64,000 bases of DNA, taken from NCBI GenBank assembly GCA_018432315.1, contig JAHDLB010000045.1, forward strand, positions 1-64,000. Reading direction: 5' to 3'. The stretch is from Anaerolineae bacterium (GTDB lineage: Bacteria; Chloroflexota; Anaerolineae; Aggregatilineales; Aggregatilineaceae). Positions 50,147 to 59,630 of this stretch are shown piece by piece (positions within the stretch are counted from its first letter, which is position 1; each line of letters begins with the position of its first letter). A model generated the notes under the pieces. It was not told the origin of the DNA. It did no database searches and saw only the letters and a list, made by a program, of their open reading frames with translations. Both the position numbers and the translations under genes were made by a program.

Positions 50147-53068
50147 ATGCCCTTCACCCGACCATCACCCGACACGAACCCCGCGCCGCCCGTCAAGATC
50201 GTGGTGGCCGTGCGCAATCGCTGCCTGTACGACACGCTCGCCCAGATTTTGGGGCGCGTGTCTCCCCCGCCGGACCTGGTCCGCGCGACATCCCCCGCCG
50301 ACATCTGCGCGGCGGTGGCGGAGCGTCCCGCGCTGATCGTGGCCGACCCGTTCGCGCTGCTCGAAGCGCACGCGCTCCACGAGCTGCACACGCTCAAACG
50401 CTGCGCGGGAGTCACGCCGCTGCTGGCGCTGCTCCCGGCGGACACGCGGGAATACCGCGACGTCGCGGTGCGGTTGGGCGCCAACGGGGTCGTCGTCGTC
50501 GAGCGCTCGGCGACCGACCTGCTGCCGGCGGTCGAGCGCCTCTTGCAGCCCGCGCCCCTGGTCGATGGTGTGGCGCGGCGCATTTCATCCACCGCCCGGC
50601 ACAGCGCGCCCGCCGGCGAGGCCGCCTATTTCGAAGCGTCCGGCGACCTGAGCCACCTGGAGAATCTCACCCGGCGCACGGTGGAAGCGCTCGATCCGGC
50701 GCTGGGCATAGCCGGCGCGCCCCCCGTCTCCGACGCCGGCAGCCTGTCGCCCGACGGCGGGCGCACGTTTCTGCGCGGGCTGACGCTCACGGCGGCGGCG
50801 CCGTCCGGCACGGCGGGCCAGCCGTGGCACGCGCGCACGGCGTGTAACCTCAACTGCGGCGCGCACTTCTGCGGGCTGGACGTGACCGTGCGCGACGGCC
50901 AGATCGTCAAGATCGAGCCGGCGGACTTCCCCGACGATCGCTACCGGCGCGTCTGCCTGAAGGGGATCAGCTACGTGCAGATGGTCGCCCATCCGGACCG
51001 GCTGACGCACCCGCTCAAGCGGATCGGCCCGCGCGGCGAAGGGCGCTGGGAGCGGATCTCGTGGGAGCGCGCCCTGGACGAGATCGCGGCCCGACTGCAA
51101 CGCACGATCGACGCGCACGGCGCGGAAAGCCTGATGTTCTTCCCCTATTCCGGCCAGTTGAGCGCCCTCAACGGCATGAGCGGGGTGTATCTGCGCCTCG
51201 CCAGCCTGTTGGGCGCGTCCGCCACCGATCTCAACCAGTTCGGGCTGGACAGCGCCGTGCCCAGCGGCATTCAGGACACGTTCGGGACGGGCACGGGCTA
51301 TCTGGCGAACGACTACGCCGACCTGCCGAACTCGCGGCTGGTGTTGATCTGGGGCGCCAACCCGGTGCACAGCCGGATGAACTGGTGGCCGTTCTTCCTC
51401 GACGCCAAACGGAGCGGGACGGCGCTGATCACGATCGATCCCCGCTACAGCGCGACCGCGGCCAAGAGCGACGCGTGGCTGCCGATCCGTCCGGGCGCGG
51501 ACCTGTACCTGGCGCTGGCCCTGCTGAACGTCATCGTCGCGCGCGACTGGATCGACCGGGAGGCCGTGCTGGGGCACACCGTCGCCCCGCTGCTGGTCCG
51601 CGACGACGACGGGCGCTACCTGCGCGGGGCAGGCGACAGCCCGCTGGCGTGGGACGAAGCCCAGGCGCGCGCGGTCCCGGCGGCGGCGGCGCGCCAGCCC
51701 GCCCTGAGCGGCGTGTACAGCGTCAAGGGGGTGACCTGCCGCCCGGCTTACGCCCTGCTGCGCGATATGCTGGCGCCCTACACGCCGGACGCCGTGGCGG
51801 ACAAGGTCGGGCTGGGGGCGGCGCGCATCGTCGAGCTGGCCTACCGCTACGCCACGACCAAACCGGCGCGCATCTTCACGCTCTACGGGATCGACCGCTG
51901 GCACCACGGCGCGACGTTCGGGCGGCTGATCGCCACGCTGGCGGCGCTGACCGGCAACGTGGGCCTTCCCGGCGGCGGCGCGGGCGTGGATGGCTTTTGC
52001 GAGGGCGCCCTGTTCGTCAGCGATTTCACCTACCCGGACGGCAAAGCGTACCGGCCCCTCAACCCGGCGGGCCTGCCCGGCCAGATTTTGTCCGGCCACC
52101 CGCACCCGATCAAAGCGGTGATGGTCGCCTTCAACAACTGGCTCAACCAGTGGCCCGATCAAACCCGCATGTGCCAGGACGTGCTGCCCCGGCTCGACCT
52201 GCTGGTGACCGCCGATCACTTCATGACCGAGACGGCGCGCTGGTCGGACTACGTGCTGCCCGCGGCGATGCTGTTCGAGCGCGAGGACATGGTCAAGGGG
52301 CCGGGCCCGTTCGTCCAGTACCAGCCCGCCATCGTGCCGCCGCCCGGCGAGTGCCGCTCGGACATGGCGATTGCCGCCGGGCTGGCCGAGCGGCTGGGCC
52401 TGGGCGACTATTTCGCGCGTCCCACCATCGAGTACCTGGACGAGGTGCTCGCCAGCAGCGGGCCGGAGACGGCAGGGCTGTCGGCGCGGAACCTGCGCGA
52501 GCGGGGCGTGCTGCGCAAAAACGTGCCCGACGCGCCGCCGGTCGCGCACGCCGGGGGCCGCTTCTCCACCCCGTCCGGGCGCATCGAGTTCTACGTCGAG
52601 CGGCTGCTGCCCTACGGGCGCGCCCTGCCGGACTACGAGCCGCCCGTCGAGGCGCACCCCGGCGGCAGGTTGGCGCGGCGCTTCCCGCTCGTCTGCCTGA
52701 CCGAGCACAGCCGCTACCGCGTGCATTCCACCTTCGGGAACGTCCCGTGGCTGCGCGAGCTGGACCGCGAGCCGGAAGCCCTGCTCCACCCGTCGGAGGC
52801 GCGCTCGCGCGGGATCGCCAACGGCGACCTGGTGCGCATTTTCAACGACCGGGGCTACGTCGTGCTGCGGGCCCGGTTGAGCCAGGCCGCGCCGCCCGGC
52901 GCAGTGTATCTCACCCAGGGATGGCAGTCGCGCGATTTCCTGGAGGGCCATCCCCAGTCGCTGACTCACGACCGGGTCAACCCGGCCAACGCGCTGGGGC
53001 CCAACTGCTCGTTTTCGGACGTGCTGGTCGAGATCGCCAAAGAGAGGTACGAGCATGTCCCGCGCTAA
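50147..53068 (+). CDS. Molybdopterin oxidoreductase with N-terminal degenerate receiver-like domain
   Basis: The 973-aa product has residues of about 16-134 that follow the five-strand response-regulator receiver pattern: VKIVVAVRNRCLYDTLAQIL, PALIVADPF, TPLLALLPADTREYRDVAVR, LGANGVVVVERSATDLLPAV. The acidic pair is V22/R23, Asp67 occupies the acceptor position, and the Thr and Lys are lost. After a linker, the DMSO-reductase-family catalytic chain starts near 228, with a [4Fe-4S] motif C233, C237, C242, C270, RISWERALDEIAARL, LIWGANPVHSRM and DPRYSATAAKSDAWLPIRPG. The probable Mo-ligand region is DLNQFGLDSAVPSG (Ser). There is no twin-arginine signal, so the enzyme should be cytoplasmic. It overlaps the Fe-S subunit gene by 14 bp. 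Substrate unknown. Confidence 0.85.
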   Translation: MPFTRPSPDTNPAPPVKIVVAVRNRCLYDTLAQILGRVSPPPDLVRATSPADICAAVAERPALIVADPFALLEAHALHELHTLKRCAGVTPLLALLPADTREYRDVAVRLGANGVVVVERSATDLLPAVERLLQPAPLVDGVARRISSTARHSAPAGEAAYFEASGDLSHLENLTRRTVEALDPALGIAGAPPVSDAGSLSPDGGRTFLRGLTLTAAAPSGTAGQPWHARTACNLNCGAHFCGLDVTVRDGQIVKIEPADFPDDRYRRVCLKGISYVQMVAHPDRLTHPLKRIGPRGEGRWERISWERALDEIAARLQRTIDAHGAESLMFFPYSGQLSALNGMSGVYLRLASLLGASATDLNQFGLDSAVPSGIQDTFGTGTGYLANDYADLPNSRLVLIWGANPVHSRMNWWPFFLDAKRSGTALITIDPRYSATAAKSDAWLPIRPGADLYLALALLNVIVARDWIDREAVLGHTVAPLLVRDDDGRYLRGAGDSPLAWDEAQARAVPAAAARQPALSGVYSVKGVTCRPAYALLRDMLAPYTPDAVADKVGLGAARIVELAYRYATTKPARIFTLYGIDRWHHGATFGRLIATLAALTGNVGLPGGGAGVDGFCEGALFVSDFTYPDGKAYRPLNPAGLPGQILSGHPHPIKAVMVAFNNWLNQWPDQTRMCQDVLPRLDLLVTADHFMTETARWSDYVLPAAMLFEREDMVKGPGPFVQYQPAIVPPPGECRSDMAIAAGLAERLGLGDYFARPTIEYLDEVLASSGPETAGLSARNLRERGVLRKNVPDAPPVAHAGGRFSTPSGRIEFYVERLLPYGRALPDYEPPVEAHPGGRLARRFPLVCLTEHSRYRVHSTFGNVPWLRELDREPEALLHPSEARSRGIANGDLVRIFNDRGYVVLRARLSQAAPPGAVYLTQGWQSRDFLEGHPQSLTHDRVNPANALGPNCSFSDVLVEIAKERYEHVPR

Positions 53069-53684
53069 ATACTACGTCATGATCATCGACCTGCAAGCCT
53101 GCACCGGCTGCGATACGTGTTCCGTCGCCTGCAAGCAAGAGAACAACCTGCCGGAAGACGTCTGGTGGACGCGCGTCATCACCGTGAGCGCGAACGGCGA
53201 GGCGAACAACGGCCACGCCTATCCGGACGTGCGCCTGGACTACCTGCCGCTGGGCTGCCAGCACTGCGCCGAAGGCCCGTGCGTGGACGTCTGCCCGACT
53301 GCCGCGACCTACCGCCACCCGGAGTTCGGCTTCGTGATGCAGGACCCCAGCCTGTGCATCGGCTGCCGGTACTGCACGATCGTCTGCCCGTTCACGGGCG
53401 TGCGCGTGTATGCGCAGGACCAGCCGCGCTACGCGCTGCCCTTTCCGACCGGCGACAACGCCATCGTTCACCGCGCCCAGACGGTCGAAAAGTGCACGTT
53501 CTGCGCCCACCGGCTGGCCCAGGGCCTGGAACCGGCGTGCGTGGTGGCGTGCCCGACGCGCGCGCGCACGTTCGGCGATCTCAACGATCCGGACAGCGCG
53601 GTAGCCGAGCTGCTGCGCACGCGCGCGCACTTCCAGCTTCTGCCCGAAAAGGGCACTGAGCCATCGGTGTACTACCTGACATGA
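53055..53684 (+). CDS. Four-cluster [4Fe-4S] electron-transfer subunit (DmsB/NrfC family)
   Basis: The 209-aa ferredoxin-like beta subunit of the molybdoenzyme encoded just upstream has its start inside that gene's last codons. Four cysteine groups are visible: CTGCDTCSVACK, CQHCAEGPCVDVCP, CIGCRYCTIVCP and CTFCAHRLAQG followed by PACVVACP. These carry four [4Fe-4S] clusters between the quinone/partner side and the Mo site. Its stop overlaps the TorD-like gene (ATGA). No anchor subunit follows, unlike the dms operon downstream. Confidence 0.94.
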   Translation: MSRAKYYVMIIDLQACTGCDTCSVACKQENNLPEDVWWTRVITVSANGEANNGHAYPDVRLDYLPLGCQHCAEGPCVDVCPTAATYRHPEFGFVMQDPSLCIGCRYCTIVCPFTGVRVYAQDQPRYALPFPTGDNAIVHRAQTVEKCTFCAHRLAQGLEPACVVACPTRARTFGDLNDPDSAVAELLRTRAHFQLLPEKGTEPSVYYLT

Positions 53685-54391
53685 GCGAAGAACAGCGCCT
53701 TCACAGCGCAAGCCCGCGCACCCGATCGTTCGCCATCCTGGCCCGCGTCGCCCACTTCCGGAGCCAGCTTTACCGCTGGCTGGCGCTGGGATTCTTCCCC
53801 CCGGACGACGCACTGGCCGGCGCACTGGAGTCCGGCGCGATGCTGGACGAGATGAACGCCGCCACGCTCTGGCTGGGCGACGACCGGGCGCGGCTGGCGG
53901 CGGGCCTGGACGAGATCGACCGCCTGGGACCAGTCGCGCTGGGAACGCTCCAGGCGGATTACGAGCGGTTCTTCGGCAAGAGCGTCGACCGCGTGCCCGA
54001 TCGCGAATCGGCTTACCGCTGGCGCGACGTGTCGGACGTGGTGGGCGCGTCCGGCGACGTGGCGCGCGCGCTGCGCCAGCAGTACCGCCAGTGCGGTGCG
54101 GCAGCGGCGGCGCCGGGCAGCGAGGATCACGTCGCCGTCGAGCTGGAGTTCATGGCCTACCTGTGCGCGCGCGAGGCCGGGGCGTGGGGCGCCGAAACGC
54201 CCGAAACGGCGCGCCAGCTCCGGCGCCAGCAGGGCAACTTTCTCGACGATCACCTGGGGCGCTGGCTGCCCGACTTCTGCCGCCAGATCGAGGGGCGCCG
54301 GGGCGAGTCGTTCTACATCTGCCTGGCGCGGCTGTGCGATAGCTGGATGCGCATCGAGCACGGGCCGGGCTACGTGGCAGGGAGCCGGTGA
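53681..54391 (+). CDS. TorD/DmsD-like molybdoenzyme chaperone
   Basis: A 236-aa all-helical protein of the TorD family. Landmarks are the N-terminal RSQLYRWLALGFFPPDDAL, LQADYERFFGKSV and the conserved DHVAVELEFMAYLCAREAG at about 147-166, then NFLDDHLGRWLPDFCRQIE. Such chaperones bind apo-molybdoenzymes and help cofactor insertion. Here the client has no Tat signal, so the role would be maturation rather than export proofreading. It overlaps the Fe-S gene by four bases and the kinase gene by one. Confidence 0.92.
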   Translation: MSEEQRLHSASPRTRSFAILARVAHFRSQLYRWLALGFFPPDDALAGALESGAMLDEMNAATLWLGDDRARLAAGLDEIDRLGPVALGTLQADYERFFGKSVDRVPDRESAYRWRDVSDVVGASGDVARALRQQYRQCGAAAAAPGSEDHVAVELEFMAYLCAREAGAWGAETPETARQLRRQQGNFLDDHLGRWLPDFCRQIEGRRGESFYICLARLCDSWMRIEHGPGYVAGSR

Positions 54392-56301
54392 TGCTGGCGG
54401 TCTATTTTGCTTACGGGCTGGCGTTCTTTGCCCTGGGCGGGGCGGCCCTGCTGGAAGGACGCCAGTCGAGCAAGCTGTCGCTGGGGCGACAGCTTCCCTG
54501 GCTGGCCGCGTTCGGGTTCACGCACAGCCTCGTCGAGTGGTGCGACATGTTCCTGCTGGCATCGATCGCGCCCGAAGTCGAGGCGGCGCTGCTGGCGGCC
54601 CGGACGATCCTGCTGCCCGTGTCGGCCCTGCTGCTGATCCGTTTCGGCGCGGGGCTGGTGGGCGAGGTGGGGCCGCTGCCGGGCTGGGTGCCCTACGCGC
54701 GGGTGGTGCTGCTCACGCCGGTCACCCTGATCGTGGCCTACGCGCTGGTTGTCGTGCTCACCGAGGGCCAGACGGCCACCGGCGCGGACGTCTGGTCGCG
54801 CTACCTGCTGTTTTTTCCGGGCGGGCTGCTGGTGGCCTTCGGGTTCTTCCGTCACTGGCGGCGGCTACCGCACACGGGCCTGCTGGGGACGCACTATTCG
54901 CTGTTGGGCGCGGGCGTGGCCTTCACGCTGTACGCCATCGTGGCCGGGCTGATCGTGCCCGAAACGTCGTATGGCCTGTCGCCCTGGCTGAACGACGAGG
55001 CGATTCGGGACGCAACCGGCCTCCCGGTCCAGGTCTGGCGGATGGCGGTGGCGCTGGTGGTGATGGCGTCGGTCGTCCGCGCGATGGGCGTCTTCAGCGC
55101 CGAGCGCGAGCAGCAGCTCGCCCGGCTGCGCGCCGAGCGCGAACGCGCCCAGGCCGACGCGCTGGCCGCCCAGCGTGACGCGCGCCACATGGCCGAAGCC
55201 TGGATCGAGACGCTGGTCCAGATCACCCGCCAGATCGCCATGCTCGAAGGGCTGGACCAGGTGCTGGCCCAGATCGTCGAGCGGGCGCGAACGCTGCTGG
55301 GGGCCGATGCGGCGGCGCTGGCGCTGTGGGACGAAACCGGCGACGCGCTCATCGTCAAGGCGTTTGCCGGGCCGGACGGCGGCGGCATGGAGTCGCTGCG
55401 CAGCGACACGATCCGGTCGGGCGTGATTTTCGACCACACCCGCGCCCGCCAGATGCGCTTGCTGGCGCCCGGCGAGGGCTGGCGCTGCTCGGTGCTGGAC
55501 GCGCGCGTCCAGGCCGGGGCCATCGCGCCGCTGGTTTTCGAGGAGGAGTCGGTGGGCGTGCTGTGGGTGGTCAGCCGCCAGCCGGACCGGTTCAGCCAGG
55601 GCGATCTCGACCGGCTGGGCCACCTGAGCGACCAGGCTGTGATCGCGATCCAGCACACGCTGATGGCCGGGCGGCTGCAATCGCTGGCGGTCATCGAGGA
55701 GCGCGCGCGCATCGCCCGCGAGATGCACGACGGGCTGGCGCAGATTCTCGGCTACCTGAGCCTGGAGGTGCAGACGCTCGACGCGCTGGTGCGCCAGGGC
55801 GACACTGAGGCGACCCTCGGCGAGCTGCGGCAGGCGCGCGAGCGGATCACCGCCGCCCAGGCGGACGTGCGCGAGAACATTCTCAGCCTGCGCACCACCC
55901 TGGCCGGCGATGCCGGGCTGATGCCCGCGCTGGAACGGTACGTCGAGGAGTTCAGCGTCCAGACCGGGATCGACGCGCACGTCGCGAGCGAAATCGACGC
56001 CAGCCGGCTGTCGCCCCTGGCCGAGACGCAGTTGGTGCGTATCGTGCAGGAAGCGCTGGCGAACGTGCGCAAGCACGCCGCCGCCCGCCAGGTCCAGATC
56101 CGGCTGGTGGCGCGCGACGGGTGCCTGGGCGTGACGGTCACCGACGACGGCGTCGGCTTCGACCGCGTGCCCAACGGGACGCATTTCGGGCTGCAAACGA
56201 TGCGCGAGCGCGCCGAGAGCGTCGGCGGCGGGCTGACCGTGACATCGGTCCCCGCCAAAGGGACGCAGGTGACCTTCTGGCTGCCGCTGGCCCAGCCGTG
56301 A
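54391..56301 (+). CDS. Sensor histidine kinase: 7TM-GAF-HisKA_3 (NarX/DegS-like)
   Basis: The 636-aa product starts at the ATG at 54391, six nt after AGGGAG and overlapping the chaperone stop. About 1-230 has seven hydrophobic segments (AVYFAYGLAFFALGGAALLE, ARVVLLTPVTLIVAYALVVV and others). A coiled-coil-like linker rich in Arg/Glu (EREQQLARLRAERERAQADA), a GAF domain (about 285-430), HisKA_3 with His in RARIAREMHDGLAQILGYLS, and a HATPase (EALANVRKHAA, DDGVGFD) follow. It is co-transcribed with the molybdoenzyme genes and followed by its response regulator, so it may report membrane redox or quinone state; this is inferred. Confidence 0.9.
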   Translation: MLAVYFAYGLAFFALGGAALLEGRQSSKLSLGRQLPWLAAFGFTHSLVEWCDMFLLASIAPEVEAALLAARTILLPVSALLLIRFGAGLVGEVGPLPGWVPYARVVLLTPVTLIVAYALVVVLTEGQTATGADVWSRYLLFFPGGLLVAFGFFRHWRRLPHTGLLGTHYSLLGAGVAFTLYAIVAGLIVPETSYGLSPWLNDEAIRDATGLPVQVWRMAVALVVMASVVRAMGVFSAEREQQLARLRAERERAQADALAAQRDARHMAEAWIETLVQITRQIAMLEGLDQVLAQIVERARTLLGADAAALALWDETGDALIVKAFAGPDGGGMESLRSDTIRSGVIFDHTRARQMRLLAPGEGWRCSVLDARVQAGAIAPLVFEEESVGVLWVVSRQPDRFSQGDLDRLGHLSDQAVIAIQHTLMAGRLQSLAVIEERARIAREMHDGLAQILGYLSLEVQTLDALVRQGDTEATLGELRQARERITAAQADVRENILSLRTTLAGDAGLMPALERYVEEFSVQTGIDAHVASEIDASRLSPLAETQLVRIVQEALANVRKHAAARQVQIRLVARDGCLGVTVTDDGVGFDRVPNGTHFGLQTMRERAESVGGGLTVTSVPAKGTQVTFWLPLAQP

Positions 56302-56357
56302 ACGGGGCGCCGGATACGTAGTGTGAGAACGGTTCATTTATCGAAAGAGGGGCGTAG

Positions 56358-57023
56358 ATGCGAGCCTTACCTTTGAGAGTGCTGGTTGCCGACGATCACC
56401 GCCTGTTCCGGCAGGGGCTGATCAGTCTGATGAACACGCGCCGCGATCTCGTCGAGGTGATCGGCGAGGCCGAGACGGGCCGCGAGGCGATCACGCTGGT
56501 CGAGCGCTGCCGCCCCGACGTCGTGCTGATGGACATCAAGATGCCGGACGTGGACGGGCTGCAGGCGGCGGTGCACATTCGCCGGTCCTTCCCCGCCGTG
56601 GACGTGATCATGCTGACCGCCTCGGAGCTGAACGAGCACGTGTACGAAGCGGTGCGGCTGGGCGCGGCGGGCTACCTGCTCAAGAGCCTGGACGCCGTCG
56701 AGCTGTTCGACCTGCTGCAGGCGGTCGCCGCTGACGAGGCCGTCCTGACGCGGGCGGTTGCCGCGCGCCTGCTGCGCGACATCGGCGACAGCGGGGGCGT
56801 GGGCGGCGAGATCGGCGGCGAGGCGCTCACCGAGCGCGAGATCGAGGTGCTCAACCTGGTGGCCCACGGCGCCAGCAACCCGCAGATCGCCGGCAGCCTG
56901 TGCATCACCGTGAACACGGTCAAGGTCCATCTGCGCAACATTCTGTCGAAGCTCCAGGTCGAAAACCGCACGCAGGCCGCGGCGCTGGCCGTTCAATCCG
57001 GTCTCATCCAGCCGCCATCCTAA
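56358..57023 (+). CDS. NarL family response regulator
   Basis: The 221-aa product starts at the ATG after GAAAGAGGGG. The receiver domain is intact: LVADDHRLFRQGLISLM (acidic pair), VVLMDIKMPDVDGLQ (acceptor Asp) and GYLLKSLDA (Lys). The LuxR-type helix-turn-helix is seen in LTEREIEVLNLVAHGASNPQ and CITVNTVKVHLRNILSKLQV. It is the partner of the kinase at 54391-56301. It sits immediately before the dms operon, whose upstream region has an 18-bp palindrome that may be its binding site. Confidence 0.95.
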   Translation: MRALPLRVLVADDHRLFRQGLISLMNTRRDLVEVIGEAETGREAITLVERCRPDVVLMDIKMPDVDGLQAAVHIRRSFPAVDVIMLTASELNEHVYEAVRLGAAGYLLKSLDAVELFDLLQAVAADEAVLTRAVAARLLRDIGDSGGVGGEIGGEALTEREIEVLNLVAHGASNPQIAGSLCITVNTVKVHLRNILSKLQVENRTQAAALAVQSGLIQPPS

Positions 57024-57043
57024 CCCGGTAAGAGTTCGTGATA

Positions 57044-57061
57044 ATCGCCCACCTGGGTGAT
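57044..57061. promoter_or_regulatory. Imperfect 18-bp palindrome upstream of the dms operon
   Basis: ATCGCCCA (57044-57051), CC, TGGGTGAT (57054-57061): the arms match in seven of eight positions. It is 120 bp before the dmsA start and 20 bp after the response-regulator stop, a likely operator for a dimeric NarL-type regulator. Confidence 0.45.
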
Positions 57062-57180
57062 GTGGGCCGGTGGGGTGGCATAGTACGCTAGTAACGTCTG
57101 GCGAGGCGTTTCGCCCGGCCAACACATCACTGAGCGTATCACAGCAAGGATTGAGACTATGGTTAATGGAGGAGCGTCAC

Positions 57181-59616
57181 ATGGGTGAGCAAAACTTCCT
57201 CGTGAACGCCGTGACCAACACAGTCCTCAACCGGCGCAGCTTCCTCAAGTGGAACGCGGCGTTGGGGGGGACGGCTGTGCTGGCGAAAGGCGGCCTGTCG
57301 TTCGGGCTGGAAAAATCCGACAAGGCAGCCGCCCAGGCGGATGAGAAGATCGTTTGGAGCGCCTGCCTGGTCAACTGCGGCAGCCGCTGCCCGCTGCGCC
57401 TGCACGTGCGCGATGGCGAGATCGTGCGGGTCGAGACCGACGACACCGGCGATGCCGAATACGGCACGCACCAGCTCCGCTGCTGCGTGCGTGGCCGGTC
57501 GATCCGCCAGCGCGTCTACAACCCCGACCGGCTCAAATACCCGATGAAGCGCGTCGGCAAGCGCGGCGAGGGCAAATTCGAGCGCATTTCCTGGGAAGAG
57601 GCGTACGACACCATCGCCAGCGAGCTGCAGCGCATCATCGATGAATACGGCAACGAAGCCGTGTACATCAACTATGCGACCGGCGCGCTGGGCGGCACCG
57701 TCGCCAAGTCGTGGCCGCCTGGGTCAAGCCCCATCGCCCGCCTGATGAACTGCGTGGGCGGCTACCTGAACCACTACGGCACCTACAGCTCGGCCCAGAT
57801 GTCGACCGCCATGCCCTACACCTATGGCAGCCGCAGCAGCAACAGCATCGAAGACATCATCAACACCAAGCTGGTCGTCATGTTTGGCAACAACATCTGC
57901 GAAACGAGCATGGGCGGCGGTGGCGGTAAGGTTTTCGCCCTGCAGGCCATGAAAGAGCAGAGCGGCGCCAAGTTCATCCTGTTCGACCCGCGCTACAGCG
58001 AAACCGCGGTGTCGGTGGTGGACGAGTGGATTCCGATCCGGCCCGGCACGGACGCGGCGCTGGTGGCGGCTATGGCGTACGTCATGATCACCGAGGACCT
58101 GCACGACCAGGAATTTCTCGACGAGTACTGCGTCGGGTTCGATGAAGATCACATGCCCGAAGACGTGCCCGCCGGCCTGTCGTACAAGTCCTACGTGATG
58201 GGCGACGGCGAAGACGGCATGCCCAAGACGCCCGAATGGGCCGCCAAGATCACCGGTGTGCCCGCCGAAACCATCGTGCGCGTGGCGCGCGAGATCGCCC
58301 TCACCAAGCCGTGCTTCATCACCCAGGGCCTCGGCCCGCAGCGCCAGGCGAACGGCGAGCAGAACTGCCGCGCCATCGCCATGCTGCCGATCCTGACCGG
58401 CAACGTGGGCATTCACGGCGGCAACACCGGCGTGAGCGAAGGCGGGTACGGCATCCGCGTGATGGGCTTTCCCACGCTCGACAACCCGGTGAAAGCGTCG
58501 ATCTCGGTCTTCATGTGGTACGAGGCCATCCTGCGCGGCGCCGAAATGACCGCCCTGGCCGACGGCGTGCGCGGCGTGGACCAGCTCCCTGCGCCGATCA
58601 AGTTCATGTGGAACTACGCGGGCAACACCATCGTCAACCAGCACTCGGACTCGAACGCGACGGTCAAGCAGTTGGAAGACGACTCGCTGTGCGAGATGAT
58701 CGTCGTCATCGAAAACCACATGACCCCCAGCGCCAAGCTGGCCGACATCCTGCTGCCCGACATCACCAACTTCGAGCAGAACGAGATCACCAGCGGCAGC
58801 GCGGGTAACACCGGCTACGCGATCGCGCTCAGCCAAGCGATCGAGCCGCAGTTCGAATGCCGCCCGATCTACGAGATGTGCGCCGAGATCGCCAAGCGGC
58901 TGGGCGTCGAAGAGGAATTCACCGAGGGCCGCACGCACGACGAATGGCTGGAGTGGGTGGTCGAAGAGACGCGCAAGAACAACCCCGACTTCCCGGACTA
59001 CGAAACGTTCCGCGAGATGGGCATCTACAAGGTGACCAACCCCGGCGAGCCGTCGGTGGCCTATGCGGACTTCCGCGAAGACCCGGAAGCCAACCCCCTC
59101 AGCACGCCGTCGGGCAAGATCGAGATCTTCTCGAAGGATCTGTACGACATCGCCAACACCTGGGAAATTCCGGAAGGCGACGTCATCACCGGCATCCCCG
59201 TGTACGCGGCGACCTGGGAAGGCTACGAAGATCCGCTGCGCGAGAAATACCCGCTGCAAATGATCGGCCACCACTACAAGGCGCGCACGCACTCCAGCTA
59301 TCACAACGTGGAATGGCTGCGCAAGGCGGCGCCCCAAGAGGTGTGGATGAACCCGCTCGACGCGGAAGAGCGCGGCCTGGAACTCGGCGACATGGTGCAT
59401 GTCTACAACGATCGCGGCAGGCTCAAGCTGCCGGTCAAGGTGACGCCGCGCATCGCGCCCGGCGTGATCTCGGTGCCCCAGGGCGCGTGGTACGAGCCCA
59501 ACAAGGACGGGGTCGACGAAGGCGGCTGTGTGAACACACTGACGGCGTTGCGGCCTTCACCGCTGGCGAAAGCCAACCCGCAGCATACCAACCTGGTCCA
59601 GGTTGAGAAGGCGTAG
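57181..59616 (+). CDS. dmsA: Tat-exported DMSO reductase-type molybdopterin oxidoreductase, catalytic subunit
   Basis: The 811-aa product starts at the ATG at 57181, six to seven nt after GGAGGAG; an upstream frame extension to 57070 is rejected. The twin-arginine signal NRRSFLKWNAALGGTAVL is at residues 17-34. The [4Fe-4S] site has C62, C66, C70 and a Cys at 101/102. MGD-binding phrases are KLVVMFGNNICETSMGG, LFDPRYSETAVSVVDEWIPI, GGNTGVSEGG and the C-terminal MIGHHYKARTHSSYHNVEWL. LNHYGTYSSAQMS matches the Ser-ligand region of DmsA. Length and layout match DmsA (about 780-815). It reduces DMSO, TMAO or a related terminal acceptor outside the membrane; exact substrate uncertain. Confidence 0.92.
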   Translation: MGEQNFLVNAVTNTVLNRRSFLKWNAALGGTAVLAKGGLSFGLEKSDKAAAQADEKIVWSACLVNCGSRCPLRLHVRDGEIVRVETDDTGDAEYGTHQLRCCVRGRSIRQRVYNPDRLKYPMKRVGKRGEGKFERISWEEAYDTIASELQRIIDEYGNEAVYINYATGALGGTVAKSWPPGSSPIARLMNCVGGYLNHYGTYSSAQMSTAMPYTYGSRSSNSIEDIINTKLVVMFGNNICETSMGGGGGKVFALQAMKEQSGAKFILFDPRYSETAVSVVDEWIPIRPGTDAALVAAMAYVMITEDLHDQEFLDEYCVGFDEDHMPEDVPAGLSYKSYVMGDGEDGMPKTPEWAAKITGVPAETIVRVAREIALTKPCFITQGLGPQRQANGEQNCRAIAMLPILTGNVGIHGGNTGVSEGGYGIRVMGFPTLDNPVKASISVFMWYEAILRGAEMTALADGVRGVDQLPAPIKFMWNYAGNTIVNQHSDSNATVKQLEDDSLCEMIVVIENHMTPSAKLADILLPDITNFEQNEITSGSAGNTGYAIALSQAIEPQFECRPIYEMCAEIAKRLGVEEEFTEGRTHDEWLEWVVEETRKNNPDFPDYETFREMGIYKVTNPGEPSVAYADFREDPEANPLSTPSGKIEIFSKDLYDIANTWEIPEGDVITGIPVYAATWEGYEDPLREKYPLQMIGHHYKARTHSSYHNVEWLRKAAPQEVWMNPLDAEERGLELGDMVHVYNDRGRLKLPVKVTPRIAPGVISVPQGAWYEPNKDGVDEGGCVNTLTALRPSPLAKANPQHTNLVQVEKA

Positions 59617-59630
59617 AGGAGGTAAACAGC

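Noticed and set aside
50585-53056. 823-codon minus-strand frame opposite the molybdoenzyme
   Set aside because: Composition and lack of any motif show it is an antisense shadow of the plus-strand catalytic chain.
57724-59400. 558-codon minus-strand frame opposite dmsA
   Set aside because: His/Val/Gly-rich antisense artefact; DmsA motifs are complete on the plus strand.
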